In this document: piece after piece, positions 1 to 7,521 of the stretch | Layout of the letters: every line of letters starts with the position of its first letter | Position numbering within the stretch: the first letter of the stretch is position 1 | Assembly: GCA_900555515.1 (NCBI GenBank) | Contig: USLO01000009.1 | Location: 1 to 22,686 of the forward strand | DNA: 22,686 nucleotides | Direction of reading: 5' to 3' | Source of the DNA: an uncultured Collinsella sp. | Lineage (GTDB): Bacteria; Actinomycetota; Coriobacteriia; Coriobacteriales; Coriobacteriaceae | Translations under genes and position numbers: made by a program | Notes under the pieces: model-generated | What the model was told of the DNA's origin: nothing | The model's input: only the letters and a program-made list of their open reading frames with translations | Databases searched by the model: none

Positions 1-392
1 TCGGCGCGGCAGCAAACCTCACCGTTGACGCTCGCAGTACCCGTCGCAAAGCGGAACGGCCCGCGCGCACGCGTGATTGAGCACACCAGATCAACCGTGT
101 CGCCCGGGCGCACCGGACGCTTAAAGCGCACCTTGTCCAGACTGGTGTAGAACGGCGTCGCGCCGCGCGCCTCCTCATCGCCCATCAGCAGCACGCAGCA
201 GTTCTGGGCGAGCATCTCGCACTGAATCACGCCGGGGACGACCGGGTTTCCCGGAAAATGCCCCTGCAAAAAGTACTCGTCGCCCGTAATCGTGATCTTG
301 CCGTGGGCCTCGTTGCCCACCAGCTCGGCTTCGTCGAGCAAAAGCATCGGCTCGCGATGCGGCAACAGTTTCTTGAGCTCTTCTTTGTTCAT
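1..392 (-). CDS. fabZ: 3-hydroxyacyl-ACP dehydratase FabZ (3' end beyond window)
   Basis: FabZ dehydrates 3-hydroxyacyl-ACP to trans-2-enoyl-ACP in type II fatty-acid elongation in the cytosol. The frame starts at ATG 392 and stays open to base 1, giving about 130 residues, so only a short C-terminal part is missing. The hot-dog fold signature is visible: LPHREPMLLLDE near residues 10-21, then GHFPGNPVVPGV with the catalytic histidine at about residue 45, and the acidic partner E59 in VIQCEM, 14 residues later as in E. coli FabZ. The start lies 10 bases after the accB stop, with a weak AGGTGA ribosome site, so translation is probably coupled to accB. It is the last gene seen of the operon. 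In the matching streptococcal cluster accC, accD and accA follow. The paralogue FabA is unlikely given the length and context. Confidence 0.96.
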   Translation of the reverse strand, partial: MNKEELKKLLPHREPMLLLDEAELVGNEAHGKITITGDEYFLQGHFPGNPVVPGVIQCEMLAQNCCVLLMGDEEARGATPFYTSLDKVRFKRPVRPGDTVDLVCSITRARGPFRFATGTASVNGEVCCRA

Positions 393-401
393 GGATATCA
401 C

Positions 402-878
402 CTATCCGATCCTCATGAGGCAGCTGCCAAACTCCACGAGGTCGCCGTCGGCCACGCAGATCTCGAGTACCTCGCCATCCGCCTCTGCCGTCACCTCGTT
501 GAGAACCTTCATGGCCTCGATGATGCAGAGGGTCTCGCCGGCCTTGACCTTGGAGCCCACGTGCACAAACGGTTCGTCGCCCGGCGCCGGGGCAGCATAG
601 AAAACGCCGACCATGGGAGCGGTCACCTCGGTGCCCTTGGGCTCCGGTGCGGCGACAGGCGCCTGCGCGGCGGGCTCCGGTGCGGCAGCAGGCATGGCGA
701 CAGGAGCCACCGCCGGAGCAGTCACGGCACCCGGCATAGGCATGGGCACGGCAACCGGCTGTGCGGCGCTCGCGCGCTCGAGCTCGACCGCGGTGCCATC
801 GGGCTCCTCAACGCGCACGCGCGTGAGGCCGCGGTCCTCCATGACATCGGCTATCTCGGCAAGTCTTTTGGAATCCAT
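402..878 (-). CDS. accB: Biotin carboxyl carrier protein of acetyl-CoA carboxylase (AccB)
   Basis: AccB carries the covalently bound biotin that moves carboxyl groups between biotin carboxylase and carboxyltransferase when acetyl-CoA is converted to malonyl-CoA. The 158-residue protein has three parts: an N-terminal helical segment (about 1-35), an Ala/Pro-rich flexible linker (about 36-80), and a biotinyl domain (about 82-158). The biotinylation motif EAMKVLNEV places the target lysine at K124. The usual thumb of the biotinyl domain is visible in GVFYAAPAPGDEPFV. Start ATG 878 has an AAGGAG site seven bases upstream. The gene sits three bases after the fabF stop. The enzyme that should attach its biotin, BirA, is encoded divergently at 6259-7035. 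The carboxylase subunits themselves are not in the window. Confidence 0.97.
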   Translation of the reverse strand: MDSKRLAEIADVMEDRGLTRVRVEEPDGTAVELERASAAQPVAVPMPMPGAVTAPAVAPVAMPAAAPEPAAQAPVAAPEPKGTEVTAPMVGVFYAAPAPGDEPFVHVGSKVKAGETLCIIEAMKVLNEVTAEADGEVLEICVADGDLVEFGSCLMRIG

Positions 879-881
879 GCT

Positions 882-2129
882 CTAGCTCCTTGCATATCTA
901 CGCAGCGCGATGGCGGCATTGTGTCCGCCAAAGCCCAGGTTGGTCGAAAGCGCCCAGGTAAGGTCGGCGCGAACCGCTCGATTAGGCGTGTAATCAAGAT
1001 CGCAGACGGGATCGGGCGTGTGGTAGTTAATGGTCGGGGGCACCACGCCCTGCTCGAGCGCCATGGCACAGGCCATGACCTCGATGGCGCCCGTAGCACC
1101 GATCATGTGGCCGGTCATCGACTTGGTCGACGAGACGTGCGCGGCGCGTGCCGCGTCCTCGCCGAGCGCACGCTTAATGCCCGCCGTCTCGGACGAATCG
1201 TTGAGCTTGGTCGAGGTACCGTGAGCGTTGATGTAGAGGCCCTCGGAAGGCTTAACGTCGCCCTCGGCCACCGCCAGCGATATCGCACGGGCGATGCCGG
1301 CAGCCTCGGGATCGGGGCTCGTGATGTGATAGGCATCATCGGTGTTGCCGTAACCCACGACCTCGGCATAAATGTGCGCCCCGCGAGCCAGCGCGTGTTC
1401 CATGCTCTCGAGCACCAGCACGCAGGCGCCCTCGCCCATCACAAAGCCGTCGCGGTCTGCATCGAACGGACGGCATGCCGTCGACGGGTCAGGATTAGTG
1501 GTGAGAGCACGGCAGGACGTAAAGCCCGCAACGGCATCGGGGATGATTGCGGCCTCGGCGCCGCCAGCCAGGATTGCATCGGCATAGCCATGCTTGATGG
1601 CGCGGAACGCCTCGCCCACGGCATGGGCCGAGGTTGCGCACGCGGTCACCACGGGCAGGGTCGGGCCCTTTGCCTTGTGGCGGATTGCGATATTGCCCGA
1701 TGCCATGTTGGGGATCATCATCGCGATCATATAGGGCGATGCGCGGCGGGGCCCACGTTCGGCAATCGTATGGACGTTGTCGACGAGCGTCGTCATGCCG
1801 CCCACGCCCGAGCCCACGTAGACGCCCAGGCGCTCTCGATCGATGGCGCCTTCGACATCAAAGCCCGCATCGCGCATGGCCTCGTCCGAAGCCGCCATCG
1901 CAAACTGAACGCAGGGGTCCAGATGCTTTGCATCACGCTTGCCAAAGTACTCGTTGCCGTCAAAGCCCTTGACCTCGGCCGCTACCTTGACGGCAAACGC
2001 ATCGGTATCGAAGTGCGTAATCGGGCCGATGCCGCACGTGCCAGCGCACATTGCCGCCCAGGTGGCAAGCGCGGTGTTGCCGAGCGGCGACACGGCACCG
2101 ATACCGGTGATTGCAACTCTCTGTTCCAT
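882..2129 (-). CDS. fabF: 3-oxoacyl-ACP synthase II (FabF)
   Basis: FabF condenses malonyl-ACP with acyl-ACP in the elongation cycle. With the start chosen here the protein has 415 residues, normal for the family. The thiolase-fold triad is complete: nucleophile C164 in VVTACATSAHAVGEA, H303 in NAHGTSTKLND and H341 in KSMTGHMIGATGA, almost exactly the E. coli FabF numbering (163/303/340). The frame extends upstream to 2147, but GAGGAG sits six bases before the ATG at 2129 and only three before the ATG at 2132, so 2129 is preferred and 2132 is the alternative. It lies between fabG and accB in the operon. A FabB assignment is less likely because of the neighbours and the overall sequence style. 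Confidence 0.96.
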   Translation of the reverse strand: MEQRVAITGIGAVSPLGNTALATWAAMCAGTCGIGPITHFDTDAFAVKVAAEVKGFDGNEYFGKRDAKHLDPCVQFAMAASDEAMRDAGFDVEGAIDRERLGVYVGSGVGGMTTLVDNVHTIAERGPRRASPYMIAMMIPNMASGNIAIRHKAKGPTLPVVTACATSAHAVGEAFRAIKHGYADAILAGGAEAAIIPDAVAGFTSCRALTTNPDPSTACRPFDADRDGFVMGEGACVLVLESMEHALARGAHIYAEVVGYGNTDDAYHITSPDPEAAGIARAISLAVAEGDVKPSEGLYINAHGTSTKLNDSSETAGIKRALGEDAARAAHVSSTKSMTGHMIGATGAIEVMACAMALEQGVVPPTINYHTPDPVCDLDYTPNRAVRADLTWALSTNLGFGGHNAAIALRRYARS

Positions 2130-2168
2130 CATGGTCTCCTCATCCAAGCCGTTCTTCGGCCCTGGTTT

Positions 2169-2942
2169 CTACATCGCCATTCCGCCGTCGACGCGTATGA
2201 CTTCGCCCGTAATGTAGGCAGCCGCATCGCTCACTAAAAATCGCACCACACCGGCCACCTCTTCGGGCTGCGCCATACGCTTAAGGGGAATCTGCTCCTC
2301 GGTTACCGTACACACCTTCTCCGAGAGCTTTGCCGTCATATCTGTCTCGACAAACCCGGGGGCGACCGCGTTCACTCGTACACCGCGGGGCGCAAGCTCG
2401 CGCGCCACCGCCTTGGTCAGGCCGATGACGCCCGCCTTGGAGGCAGCGTAGTTGGCCTGCCCGGCATTGCCCATCAGGCCCACAACCGAGCTCATGTTGA
2501 CGACGCAGCCGCCGCGCTGGCGCATAAAGGTCTTGGTGAGCGCACGCGTCGTGTTAAACGTTCCTTTAAGATTGACATCGAGCACGCGATCGAAGGCGTC
2601 ATCGCCCATGCGCATGAGCAGGCCATCGCGGGTGATGCCAGCGTTGTTGACGAGCGCCCAAATGGAGCCAAAGTCGTTGAGGACCGCTTCCACGCACGCG
2701 TTGACGGCAGCGGGGTCGGCCACGTCGCATTGATATGAGCGCGCCGTGGCGCCAGCCGCCTCGCAGGCGTCGCACGTCTCGCGCGCCGCATCGACGCTGC
2801 CGGCATAGACGACGGCAATATCAAAGCCGTCCTCCGCCAAGCCAACCGCACAAGCGCGGCCGATTCCCCGCGAGCCGCCCGTGACCAGTGCCACACGGCG
2901 TGAGTCGTTGCGCTCGAGCGCGCCGTTGTTCAAGTTGCCCAT
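2169..2942 (-). CDS. fabG: 3-oxoacyl-ACP reductase (FabG)
   Basis: FabG is the NADPH-dependent short-chain reductase that reduces 3-oxoacyl-ACP to 3-hydroxyacyl-ACP. The 257-residue sequence shows the Rossmann signature TGGSRGIG (21-28), NNAG (99-102), the structural asparagine in DVNLKG (N124), and the catalytic S152, Y165 and K169 in NMSSVVGLMGN and QANYAASK. The C-terminal ITGEVIRVDGGMAM is typical of FabG rather than of other short-chain dehydrogenases. An N-terminal extension of about 13 polar residues precedes the first beta strand. ATG 2942 is preceded by AAAGGAATGAC. The gene lies between fabD and fabF, 30 bases after the fabD stop. Confidence 0.96.
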   Translation of the reverse strand: MGNLNNGALERNDSRRVALVTGGSRGIGRACAVGLAEDGFDIAVVYAGSVDAARETCDACEAAGATARSYQCDVADPAAVNACVEAVLNDFGSIWALVNNAGITRDGLLMRMGDDAFDRVLDVNLKGTFNTTRALTKTFMRQRGGCVVNMSSVVGLMGNAGQANYAASKAGVIGLTKAVARELAPRGVRVNAVAPGFVETDMTAKLSEKVCTVTEEQIPLKRMAQPEEVAGVVRFLVSDAAAYITGEVIRVDGGMAM

Positions 2943-2972
2943 GTCATTCCTTTCGGGTTACAGCCCTGTGGA

Positions 2973-3899
2973 CTATGCGAGCTCGTCGGCAATAGCTGCG
3001 ACCTGCTCGGCCGTCTCGCACGAATACACACGAACGCCGCTCAACGTACGCTTGACCAGGCCGGACAGCGTTTTGCCGGGGCCGACCTCAATAAATGTGT
3101 CGATGCCTTGATCCTGCAGAGCATGCAGCGTATCGACCCAACGCACGGCATGGCTCACCTGGTTGGCCAAGACATCCGATGCCGCTCGCGGGTCCGCCGG
3201 ATAGGGCGCCGCCGTCATGTTTGCCATGACCGGAATCAGCAGCGGAGACGGCGCGTGGCCGGCTTGGATATACGTCGCCAGCCCCTCAGTCGCCTCGGCC
3301 ATATAGGGGCTATGGAATGCACCCGACACCGCGACTTTCATAGCGCGGCCGCCAGCCTCCTTTACTAGGACGTCGAGGGTCTGCAACGCATCGGGCGCTC
3401 CGGCCACAACCGTCTGCTGCGGGCTGTTGTAGTTGACCGGCCAGCAGTCCTCGCCGGCCTGTGCAGACAGGCCCTCGACTTGCGCCGCATCAAGTTTGAT
3501 GACGGCGCGCATGCCGCCCGGATGGCGCTCGGCAGCCGCGGCCATTAGCGCCGCGCGCTCGCACACGAGCTCAAAACCCGCTCGCGTATCGAATGCCCCC
3601 GCAAAGGTGAGCGCGGCGACCTCGCCCAGCGAGAATCCCGCACAGGCGGCAGGCACCACGCCGCGCTCGCGCAGGGCGACGGCGACAGCCAAGTCGTGCA
3701 CGAACACGCAAGGCTGCGTGTTCTCGGTCTGCGAGAGCTCCTCCTTGGAGGCGCTCCGGCACTGCTCGCTCGTCCCCGGGCGCACCTCATCGGCAATGGC
3801 GAACACCTCGGCGACCGCCGGCGATGTCTCGATCAAGTCGACGCCCATCGCGGGGTGCTGGGCACCCTGGCCGGCAAACAAAAACGCTACGCCACCCAT
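2973..3899 (-). CDS. fabD: Malonyl-CoA:ACP transacylase (FabD)
   Basis: FabD transfers malonyl from CoA to ACP, supplying the extender for FabH and FabF. The 308-residue protein has the acyltransferase pattern: FLFAGQGAQ near the N terminus, the nucleophile elbow GFSLGE with S90, arginine in CERAALM (R115) and the catalytic histidine H196 in SGAFHSPYM. The elbow reads G-F-S instead of the common G-H-S, a variation that does not affect the nucleophile. A GTG at 3905 is in frame, but GAAGGG lies nine bases before ATG 3899 and only three before the GTG, so 3899 is chosen. The start overlaps the end of fabK by 13 bases, a sign of translational coupling. Confidence 0.95.
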   Translation of the reverse strand: MGGVAFLFAGQGAQHPAMGVDLIETSPAVAEVFAIADEVRPGTSEQCRSASKEELSQTENTQPCVFVHDLAVAVALRERGVVPAACAGFSLGEVAALTFAGAFDTRAGFELVCERAALMAAAAERHPGGMRAVIKLDAAQVEGLSAQAGEDCWPVNYNSPQQTVVAGAPDALQTLDVLVKEAGGRAMKVAVSGAFHSPYMAEATEGLATYIQAGHAPSPLLIPVMANMTAAPYPADPRAASDVLANQVSHAVRWVDTLHALQDQGIDTFIEVGPGKTLSGLVKRTLSGVRVYSCETAEQVAAIADELA

Positions 3900-4831
3900 G
3901 CGCACGCACCCTTCAGGACGTGCTCGGCGCCATCGACCAGGTCGTCAACGATTTCGCGTGCGCTCTGGCGCTCGTTGACCATGCCGGCAATCTGTCCACA
4001 CAAAAACGAACCCTCTTCGTAGTTGCCGTCCTTGGCGGCCTTACGCAGCGCACCGGTTCCCATAGCACCGAGCTCCTCGGCACTCGCACCGGAACCCTCG
4101 CTCTTGGCATAGGCGTTGGTGAAGGGGCTCTTGAGGGCGCGCACCGGATGTCCCGTCGAGCGACCGGTCGCACGCGTCGAAGTGTCGTTGGCCTTCAGGA
4201 CCATCTCTTTGTACTGCTCCGAGACGGTGCACTCGTCTGCGACCAGAAAGCGCGTACCCACCTGCACGCCGGCGGCGCCCAGCATAAAGGCGGCCGCCAC
4301 GCCGCGGCCGTCGGCAATACCGCCGGCAGCCACGACGGGAATGTCGACCGCATCGACGACCTGCGGCACCAGTGCCATCGTCGAGGTCTCGCCAATATGG
4401 CCGCCCGATTCGGTGCCCTCGGCAACAACCGCCGTGGCTCCACGACGCGCCACGAGGCGTGCCAGCGCCACCGAGGCAACGACCGGGATGACCTTGATGC
4501 CCGCCTCGTTCCACGCCTTCATGTACTTGGTGGGATTACCGGCGCCCGTCACGACGACCGGCACTCGCTCATCAATCACAACCTGCGCGACCTCGTCGGC
4601 AAACGGGCTCATAAGCATGACGTTCACGCCAAAGGGCTTGTCCGTCTTGGTGCGCAGCTCGTGAATCTGATCGCGCAGCCAGTTGGCGTCGGCATTCATG
4701 GCCGCGATGATTCCCAACCCGCCTGCCTCGGACACGGCCGATGCCAGCGAGGCATCGGCAATCCAGGCCATGCCGCCCTGGAACACGGGTTTTTCGATGC
4801 CGAGCAGATCGCAGAGAGGAGTCTTGAGCAT
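3887..4831 (-). CDS. fabK: Enoyl-ACP reductase II, FMN-dependent (FabK)
   Basis: FabK performs the last reduction of each elongation cycle, trans-2-enoyl-ACP to acyl-ACP, with FMN and NAD(P)H. It is unrelated to FabI. The 314-residue TIM-barrel sequence has the nitronate monooxygenase/FabK family features: PVFQGGMAWIAD near residue 15, GGLGIIAA (38-44), GVNVML (68-73), VVTGAGNP (94-100), ESGGHIG with the catalytic histidine H145 (H144 in Streptococcus pneumoniae), and AAGGIADGRG with GVQVGTRFL for phosphate binding. Its place in a complete fab operon separates it from stand-alone nitronate monooxygenases. No fabI, fabL or fabV is seen here. FabK-only organisms are expected to be insensitive to triclosan, but other reductases could lie elsewhere in the genome. 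The start is two bases after the acpP stop. Confidence 0.95.
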   Translation of the reverse strand: MLKTPLCDLLGIEKPVFQGGMAWIADASLASAVSEAGGLGIIAAMNADANWLRDQIHELRTKTDKPFGVNVMLMSPFADEVAQVVIDERVPVVVTGAGNPTKYMKAWNEAGIKVIPVVASVALARLVARRGATAVVAEGTESGGHIGETSTMALVPQVVDAVDIPVVAAGGIADGRGVAAAFMLGAAGVQVGTRFLVADECTVSEQYKEMVLKANDTSTRATGRSTGHPVRALKSPFTNAYAKSEGSGASAEELGAMGTGALRKAAKDGNYEEGSFLCGQIAGMVNERQSAREIVDDLVDGAEHVLKGACAWVA

Positions 4832-4833
4832 CT

Positions 4834-5070
4834 CTACTTCTCCAATGCCGCCTCGACCGTATCGGCGAACTCGCCGACCGTCTTGGGGTTCTCCTCGGTA
4901 TCGAGCTGGATGCCAAACTCGTCCTCGACGGCGACGAGAATCTCGACGGTGCCCAGGCTGTCGAGGCCAATCTCCTCGAGCGTGGACTCGGGCTTCATCT
5001 CGACGTCGTCAAGGCCGGCGGTCTCGCGGATAACGTCGCAAACGCGCTCGAAGGTCTTCTGATCTGCCAT
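4834..5070 (-). CDS. acpP: Acyl carrier protein (AcpP)
   Basis: This 78-residue acidic protein is the carrier of growing acyl chains. The phosphopantetheine site is GLDSLGTVEIL with serine S38, followed by the typical acidic recognition helix. The sequence begins with MADQKTFERVCDVI and ends at EAALEK, full length for the family. ATG 5070 has an AAAGGAG site with good spacing. It lies between fabH and fabK, the same place acpP takes in streptococcal fatty-acid clusters. No phosphopantetheinyl transferase gene is in the window. Confidence 0.97.
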   Translation of the reverse strand: MADQKTFERVCDVIRETAGLDDVEMKPESTLEEIGLDSLGTVEILVAVEDEFGIQLDTEENPKTVGEFADTVEAALEK

Positions 5071-5122
5071 GGTAGTTCTCCTTTGTTTGTGCCCTAGGGG
5101 CGTTTTTATTTCCTATGTGCGA

Positions 5123-6082
5123 CTACTTCCAACGAAGCAGATAGCCACCTATATCCAGACCGGCGCCAAATCCAACGAGGGCGATGGTGTCGCCCGCATT
5201 CAGTGCGTCGGTACGTGCCAGCCGGTCAAGCGCAAAGGGAATGCAGGCGCTCGAAATGTTGCCGGTCTCGCGCAGCGTTCGAACCACGCGCTCGTCTGGC
5301 ACGCCGAGGCGCTTGACCGCCTGACTCAGGATTCGTTCGTTAGCCTGATGGAATACAAAATGATCGATGTCCTCGACCGCGATACTCGCATCGCAGGCGA
5401 GCTTGTTGACCGTGTCGCAGATGGCATTGACACCAAACTTGAACACGCGACGGCCGTTCATGGAAAGCACACTCTGGCAGTCCGAGGGAACCTTGAATGG
5501 CGAGGTGCCATCCAGCCCGGGAACGCGCAACGTCTCGACATCGGGTGCGGTCGAAAGCTCAACGGCAAGGGGATTCTCTCCCCCGGCCTCCATGACTGCA
5601 GCGCCCGCGCCATCGCCAAAGAGCACGCACGTGGCACGATCGGTCCAATCGAGTGCGCGCGTCATCTGCTCGGCCGCAACGACCAGCACGTGCCTGGCGC
5701 GACCGCGAGCGATATAGCCCTCGGCGACATCGAGCGCAAACACGAAGCCGGCACAAGCCGCCGAGACATCGAAGGCAGGGCACGTCGCGCCTAGTCGCTC
5801 AGCAACGGCACACGCCTCGGCGGGAACAAGACGGTCACCCGTTGTCGTCGAGCAGACGATTAGATCCAGCTGGCTCGCGTCGATTCCAGATACCTGGAGT
5901 GCCCGCTCGCTCGCCGCTATGGCAAGGGCGTCAAGTGACTCGGTGGTGCAGACGTGGCGGCTCTTGATACCGGTGCGGGTAAAAATCCACTCATCCGAGG
6001 TATCGAGGAACTCAGACAGCTCGTCATTGGAAACGCTACGCTCAGGAAGCGCCGAGCCTGTTCCAAGAATCGTGAAACCCAT
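5123..6082 (-). CDS. fabH: 3-oxoacyl-ACP synthase III (FabH)
   Basis: FabH starts fatty-acid synthesis by condensing an acyl-CoA primer with malonyl-ACP. The 319-residue protein has the complete C-H-N triad: C110 in DVSAACAGF, H245 in HFVFHQAN and N275 in ETGNISSA, close to E. coli numbering (112/244/274). The glycine-rich C-terminal GFGAGLDIGGYLLRWK is also diagnostic. The frame is open up to 6139, but a perfect AAAGGAGG site six bases before ATG 6082 and homology to the usual MGF/MGY start fix the shorter form. It is the first gene of the operon, directly downstream of the paired near-palindromic sites at 6101-6165, so control at this point would govern all eight genes. Primer choice (straight or branched) cannot be read from the sequence. 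Confidence 0.96.
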   Translation of the reverse strand: MGFTILGTGSALPERSVSNDELSEFLDTSDEWIFTRTGIKSRHVCTTESLDALAIAASERALQVSGIDASQLDLIVCSTTTGDRLVPAEACAVAERLGATCPAFDVSAACAGFVFALDVAEGYIARGRARHVLVVAAEQMTRALDWTDRATCVLFGDGAGAAVMEAGGENPLAVELSTAPDVETLRVPGLDGTSPFKVPSDCQSVLSMNGRRVFKFGVNAICDTVNKLACDASIAVEDIDHFVFHQANERILSQAVKRLGVPDERVVRTLRETGNISSACIPFALDRLARTDALNAGDTIALVGFGAGLDIGGYLLRWK

Positions 6083-6100
6083 CACTAGCCTCCTTTGAGT

Positions 6101-6165
6101 TGTTGACGTGTTTACATCGACCAAGAGAGGATAACGCATTTCAGTCTTTGTTGACGTGTTAACAT
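6101..6165. promoter_or_regulatory. Paired 17-bp operator-like repeats between fabH and birA
   Basis: Two 17-bp sequences in the same orientation differ by one base: TGTTGACGTGTTTACAT at 6101-6117 and TGTTGACGTGTTAACAT at 6149-6165. The second is an imperfect palindrome, TGTTGAC-GT-GTTAACA, with one mismatch between its 7-bp arms. The copies start 48 bp apart. On the minus strand a TATCCT hexamer (6128-6133) lies between them and would serve as the -10 of the fab operon. No good -35 was found, and that position falls in the upstream repeat. This is the expected layout for a repressor that brackets a promoter. The regulator is not identified: no fabT or fapR gene is in the window, and this BirA lacks a DNA-binding domain. 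The repeats are seen directly; the role is inference. Confidence 0.6.
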
Positions 6166-6258
6166 TAAATTGTCCAAATGCGACAAAGGCTTCACATTGT
6201 GTCTATCTCTCGACACCATTGCGTCATTCACTTATTCAATAAGGAGGTAGCAGCCGCT

Positions 6259-7035
6259 ATGGATGCCCAATTAACGATTGTCGACGTAACCGGATCGACC
6301 AACGATGACCTGCTCGAGGCAGGAAAACAGGGTGCGCCGCACGGCACAGGACTTGCCGCCCGCGCGCAAACGGCAGGACGCGGCCGGCGCGGCCACAAGT
6401 GGGATTCAACCGCCGGCAACCTATTGCTTTCGATTGTCCTGCGTCCATGCGTTAATCCCGCAAAGTACTCTGGTCTTGCCGCCGTCAGCGGCCTAGCGGT
6501 GCTCGAAGCACTCGAAAAGCAGGGTCTTGCAAACGAGATTCGCCTTAAATGGCCCAACGACCTGGTCGCGCGAGGACGCAAGCTCGGCGGCATTCTGGTC
6601 GAGGCCGCACGCGATAACGAAGGCAAACCTTTCGCCGTCTGCGGCATTGGTGTCAACGTAAACTACACGCCCCAAGAGGTGCCCGATGGCGGCCTGGCGG
6701 CAATTGGCCTCTCGGACCTCAACGAGAGCGTTCCCGCCGTCGACATGCTCCTCGATGAGGTCTATCACGCAGTTATAGACGCTGTAGATACCTGGGCAGA
6801 GCGCCTCAACGCCAAGGAAGAAGACGCCGGTCCGCTCGCGCCCGTCCACGACGAATATATCGCTCACCTCAATTGGATCGGGAAGCACGTTATCGCCCGC
6901 TCCCCCGCTGGAGACGAGCTGGCACGAGGCATATTTAGAACGGTCGACGATTGCGGCCGCGCAAGCATTGAGACCGAGAGCGGCTTGTGCGTCTTCCACT
7001 TCGAAGAAGCATCCTTGCGCCCCCTGAGCGAATAG
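6259..7035 (+). CDS. birA: Biotin--[acetyl-CoA-carboxylase] ligase, group I BirA
   Basis: This enzyme activates biotin with ATP to biotinyl-5'-AMP and attaches it to the lysine of carrier domains such as AccB K124. The 258-residue sequence shows STNDDLLE at the start of the catalytic domain, the biotinyl-AMP loop GRGRRG (40-45), KWPNDL (97-102), and K108 in RKLGGILVE, equivalent to E. coli K183. A small C-terminal SH3-like domain follows (about 210-258). There is no N-terminal helix-turn-helix, so it is a ligase only and not a biotin repressor. ATG 6259 has AAGGAGG upstream; upstream in-frame starts lie in the control region and lack a comparable site. It is divergent from the fab operon, whose accB product is its likely substrate, and converges on rpsJ. 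Confidence 0.95.
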   Translation: MDAQLTIVDVTGSTNDDLLEAGKQGAPHGTGLAARAQTAGRGRRGHKWDSTAGNLLLSIVLRPCVNPAKYSGLAAVSGLAVLEALEKQGLANEIRLKWPNDLVARGRKLGGILVEAARDNEGKPFAVCGIGVNVNYTPQEVPDGGLAAIGLSDLNESVPAVDMLLDEVYHAVIDAVDTWAERLNAKEEDAGPLAPVHDEYIAHLNWIGKHVIARSPAGDELARGIFRTVDDCGRASIETESGLCVFHFEEASLRPLSE

Positions 7036-7095
7036 GGCGCCGCAGCCGTCGGCTCGGCAGACAAATTCGCTATCCCAAAATCTAAACTCAAAACA

Positions 7096-7132
7096 AAAGG
7101 GCCCCGCTACCGTAATGGCAGCGGGGCCCTTT
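7096..7132. terminator. Bidirectional terminator between birA and rpsJ
   Basis: A perfect 13-bp inverted repeat, AAAGGGCCCCGCT (7096-7108) and its complement (7120-7132), encloses an 11-base loop. On the minus strand the stem is followed by TTTTGTTTTG, so it should end the rpsL-rpsG-fusA-rpsJ transcript. On the plus strand it ends in TTT and can serve the convergent birA. Confidence 0.9.
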
Positions 7133-7151
7133 AAGCTATGAGCGATATCGC

Positions 7152-7460
7152 TTAGAGCTTGATGTCGATGTCGACGCCAGCGGGAAGGTCGAGACGCATG
7201 AGCGAATCAACGGTGCCCGAGGTGGGGTCGAGGATGTCGATGAGGCGCTTGTGGGTGCGCATCTCGAACTGCTCACGGGAGTCCTTGTTCACGTGCGGCG
7301 AGCGGATAACCGTGTACAGGTTGCGCTCGGTGGGCAGGGGGACAGGACCGGAAACGCGAGCGCCGGTCTTCTGAGCGGTCTCGACGATGAGCTTCGCGGA
7401 CTGATCGACGACCTCGTGATCATAGCCCTTGAGGCGAATGCGGATCTTCTGGGTAGCCAA
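7152..7460 (-). CDS. rpsJ: 30S ribosomal protein S10 (RpsJ, also NusE)
   Basis: S10 is a protein of the 30S head and, as NusE, a partner of NusB and NusG in transcription antitermination. The 102-residue sequence contains KIRIRLKGYDHEVVD, the GPVPLPTERNLYTVIRSPHVNKDSREQFEMRTH block (quoted here in parts: GPVPLPTE, RSPHVNKDSREQ, FEMRTHKR) and ends DLPAGVDIDIKL, all full length for the family. The start codon is TTG at 7460, preceded by TTTGGAGG. The gene follows fusA by 61 bases and ends just before the terminator at 7096-7132. It is therefore separated from rplC, rplD and the rest of the S10 operon, which it normally opens. Confidence 0.97.
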   Translation of the reverse strand: MATQKIRIRLKGYDHEVVDQSAKLIVETAQKTGARVSGPVPLPTERNLYTVIRSPHVNKDSREQFEMRTHKRLIDILDPTSGTVDSLMRLDLPAGVDIDIKL

Positions 7461-7477
7461 CTTAAACCTCCAAAGAG

Positions 7478-7496
7478 TGCGAGAGATGTTCTCGCA
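7478..7496. other. Perfect stem-loop in the fusA-rpsJ gap
   Basis: TGCGAGA (7478-7484) and TCTCGCA (7490-7496) form a 7-bp stem with a 5-base loop, in the 61-base gap between fusA and rpsJ. No T-run follows on the minus strand, so it is not a classical terminator. It could be an RNA processing site or a partial attenuator that sets rpsJ expression apart from fusA. The structure is seen; the role is a guess. Confidence 0.45.
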
Positions 7497-7521
7497 GGAT
7501 TACGTAACAGGGAGCTCGAAC

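Noticed and set aside
258..2237. Open plus-strand frame of 659 codons
   Set aside because: It runs antisense through accB and fabF, its translation is low-complexity Arg/His/Gly-rich, and the minus strand has complete proteins with catalytic residues. It is a by-product of GC-rich codon use.
3824..5062. Plus-strand frame of 412 codons across fabD, fabK and acpP
   Set aside because: It covers three well-identified minus-strand genes and has no recognisable motif.
6259..7035. BirA as repressor of the fatty-acid operon
   Set aside because: The protein begins directly with the catalytic domain and has no helix-turn-helix, so the paired sites at 6101-6165 need another regulator.
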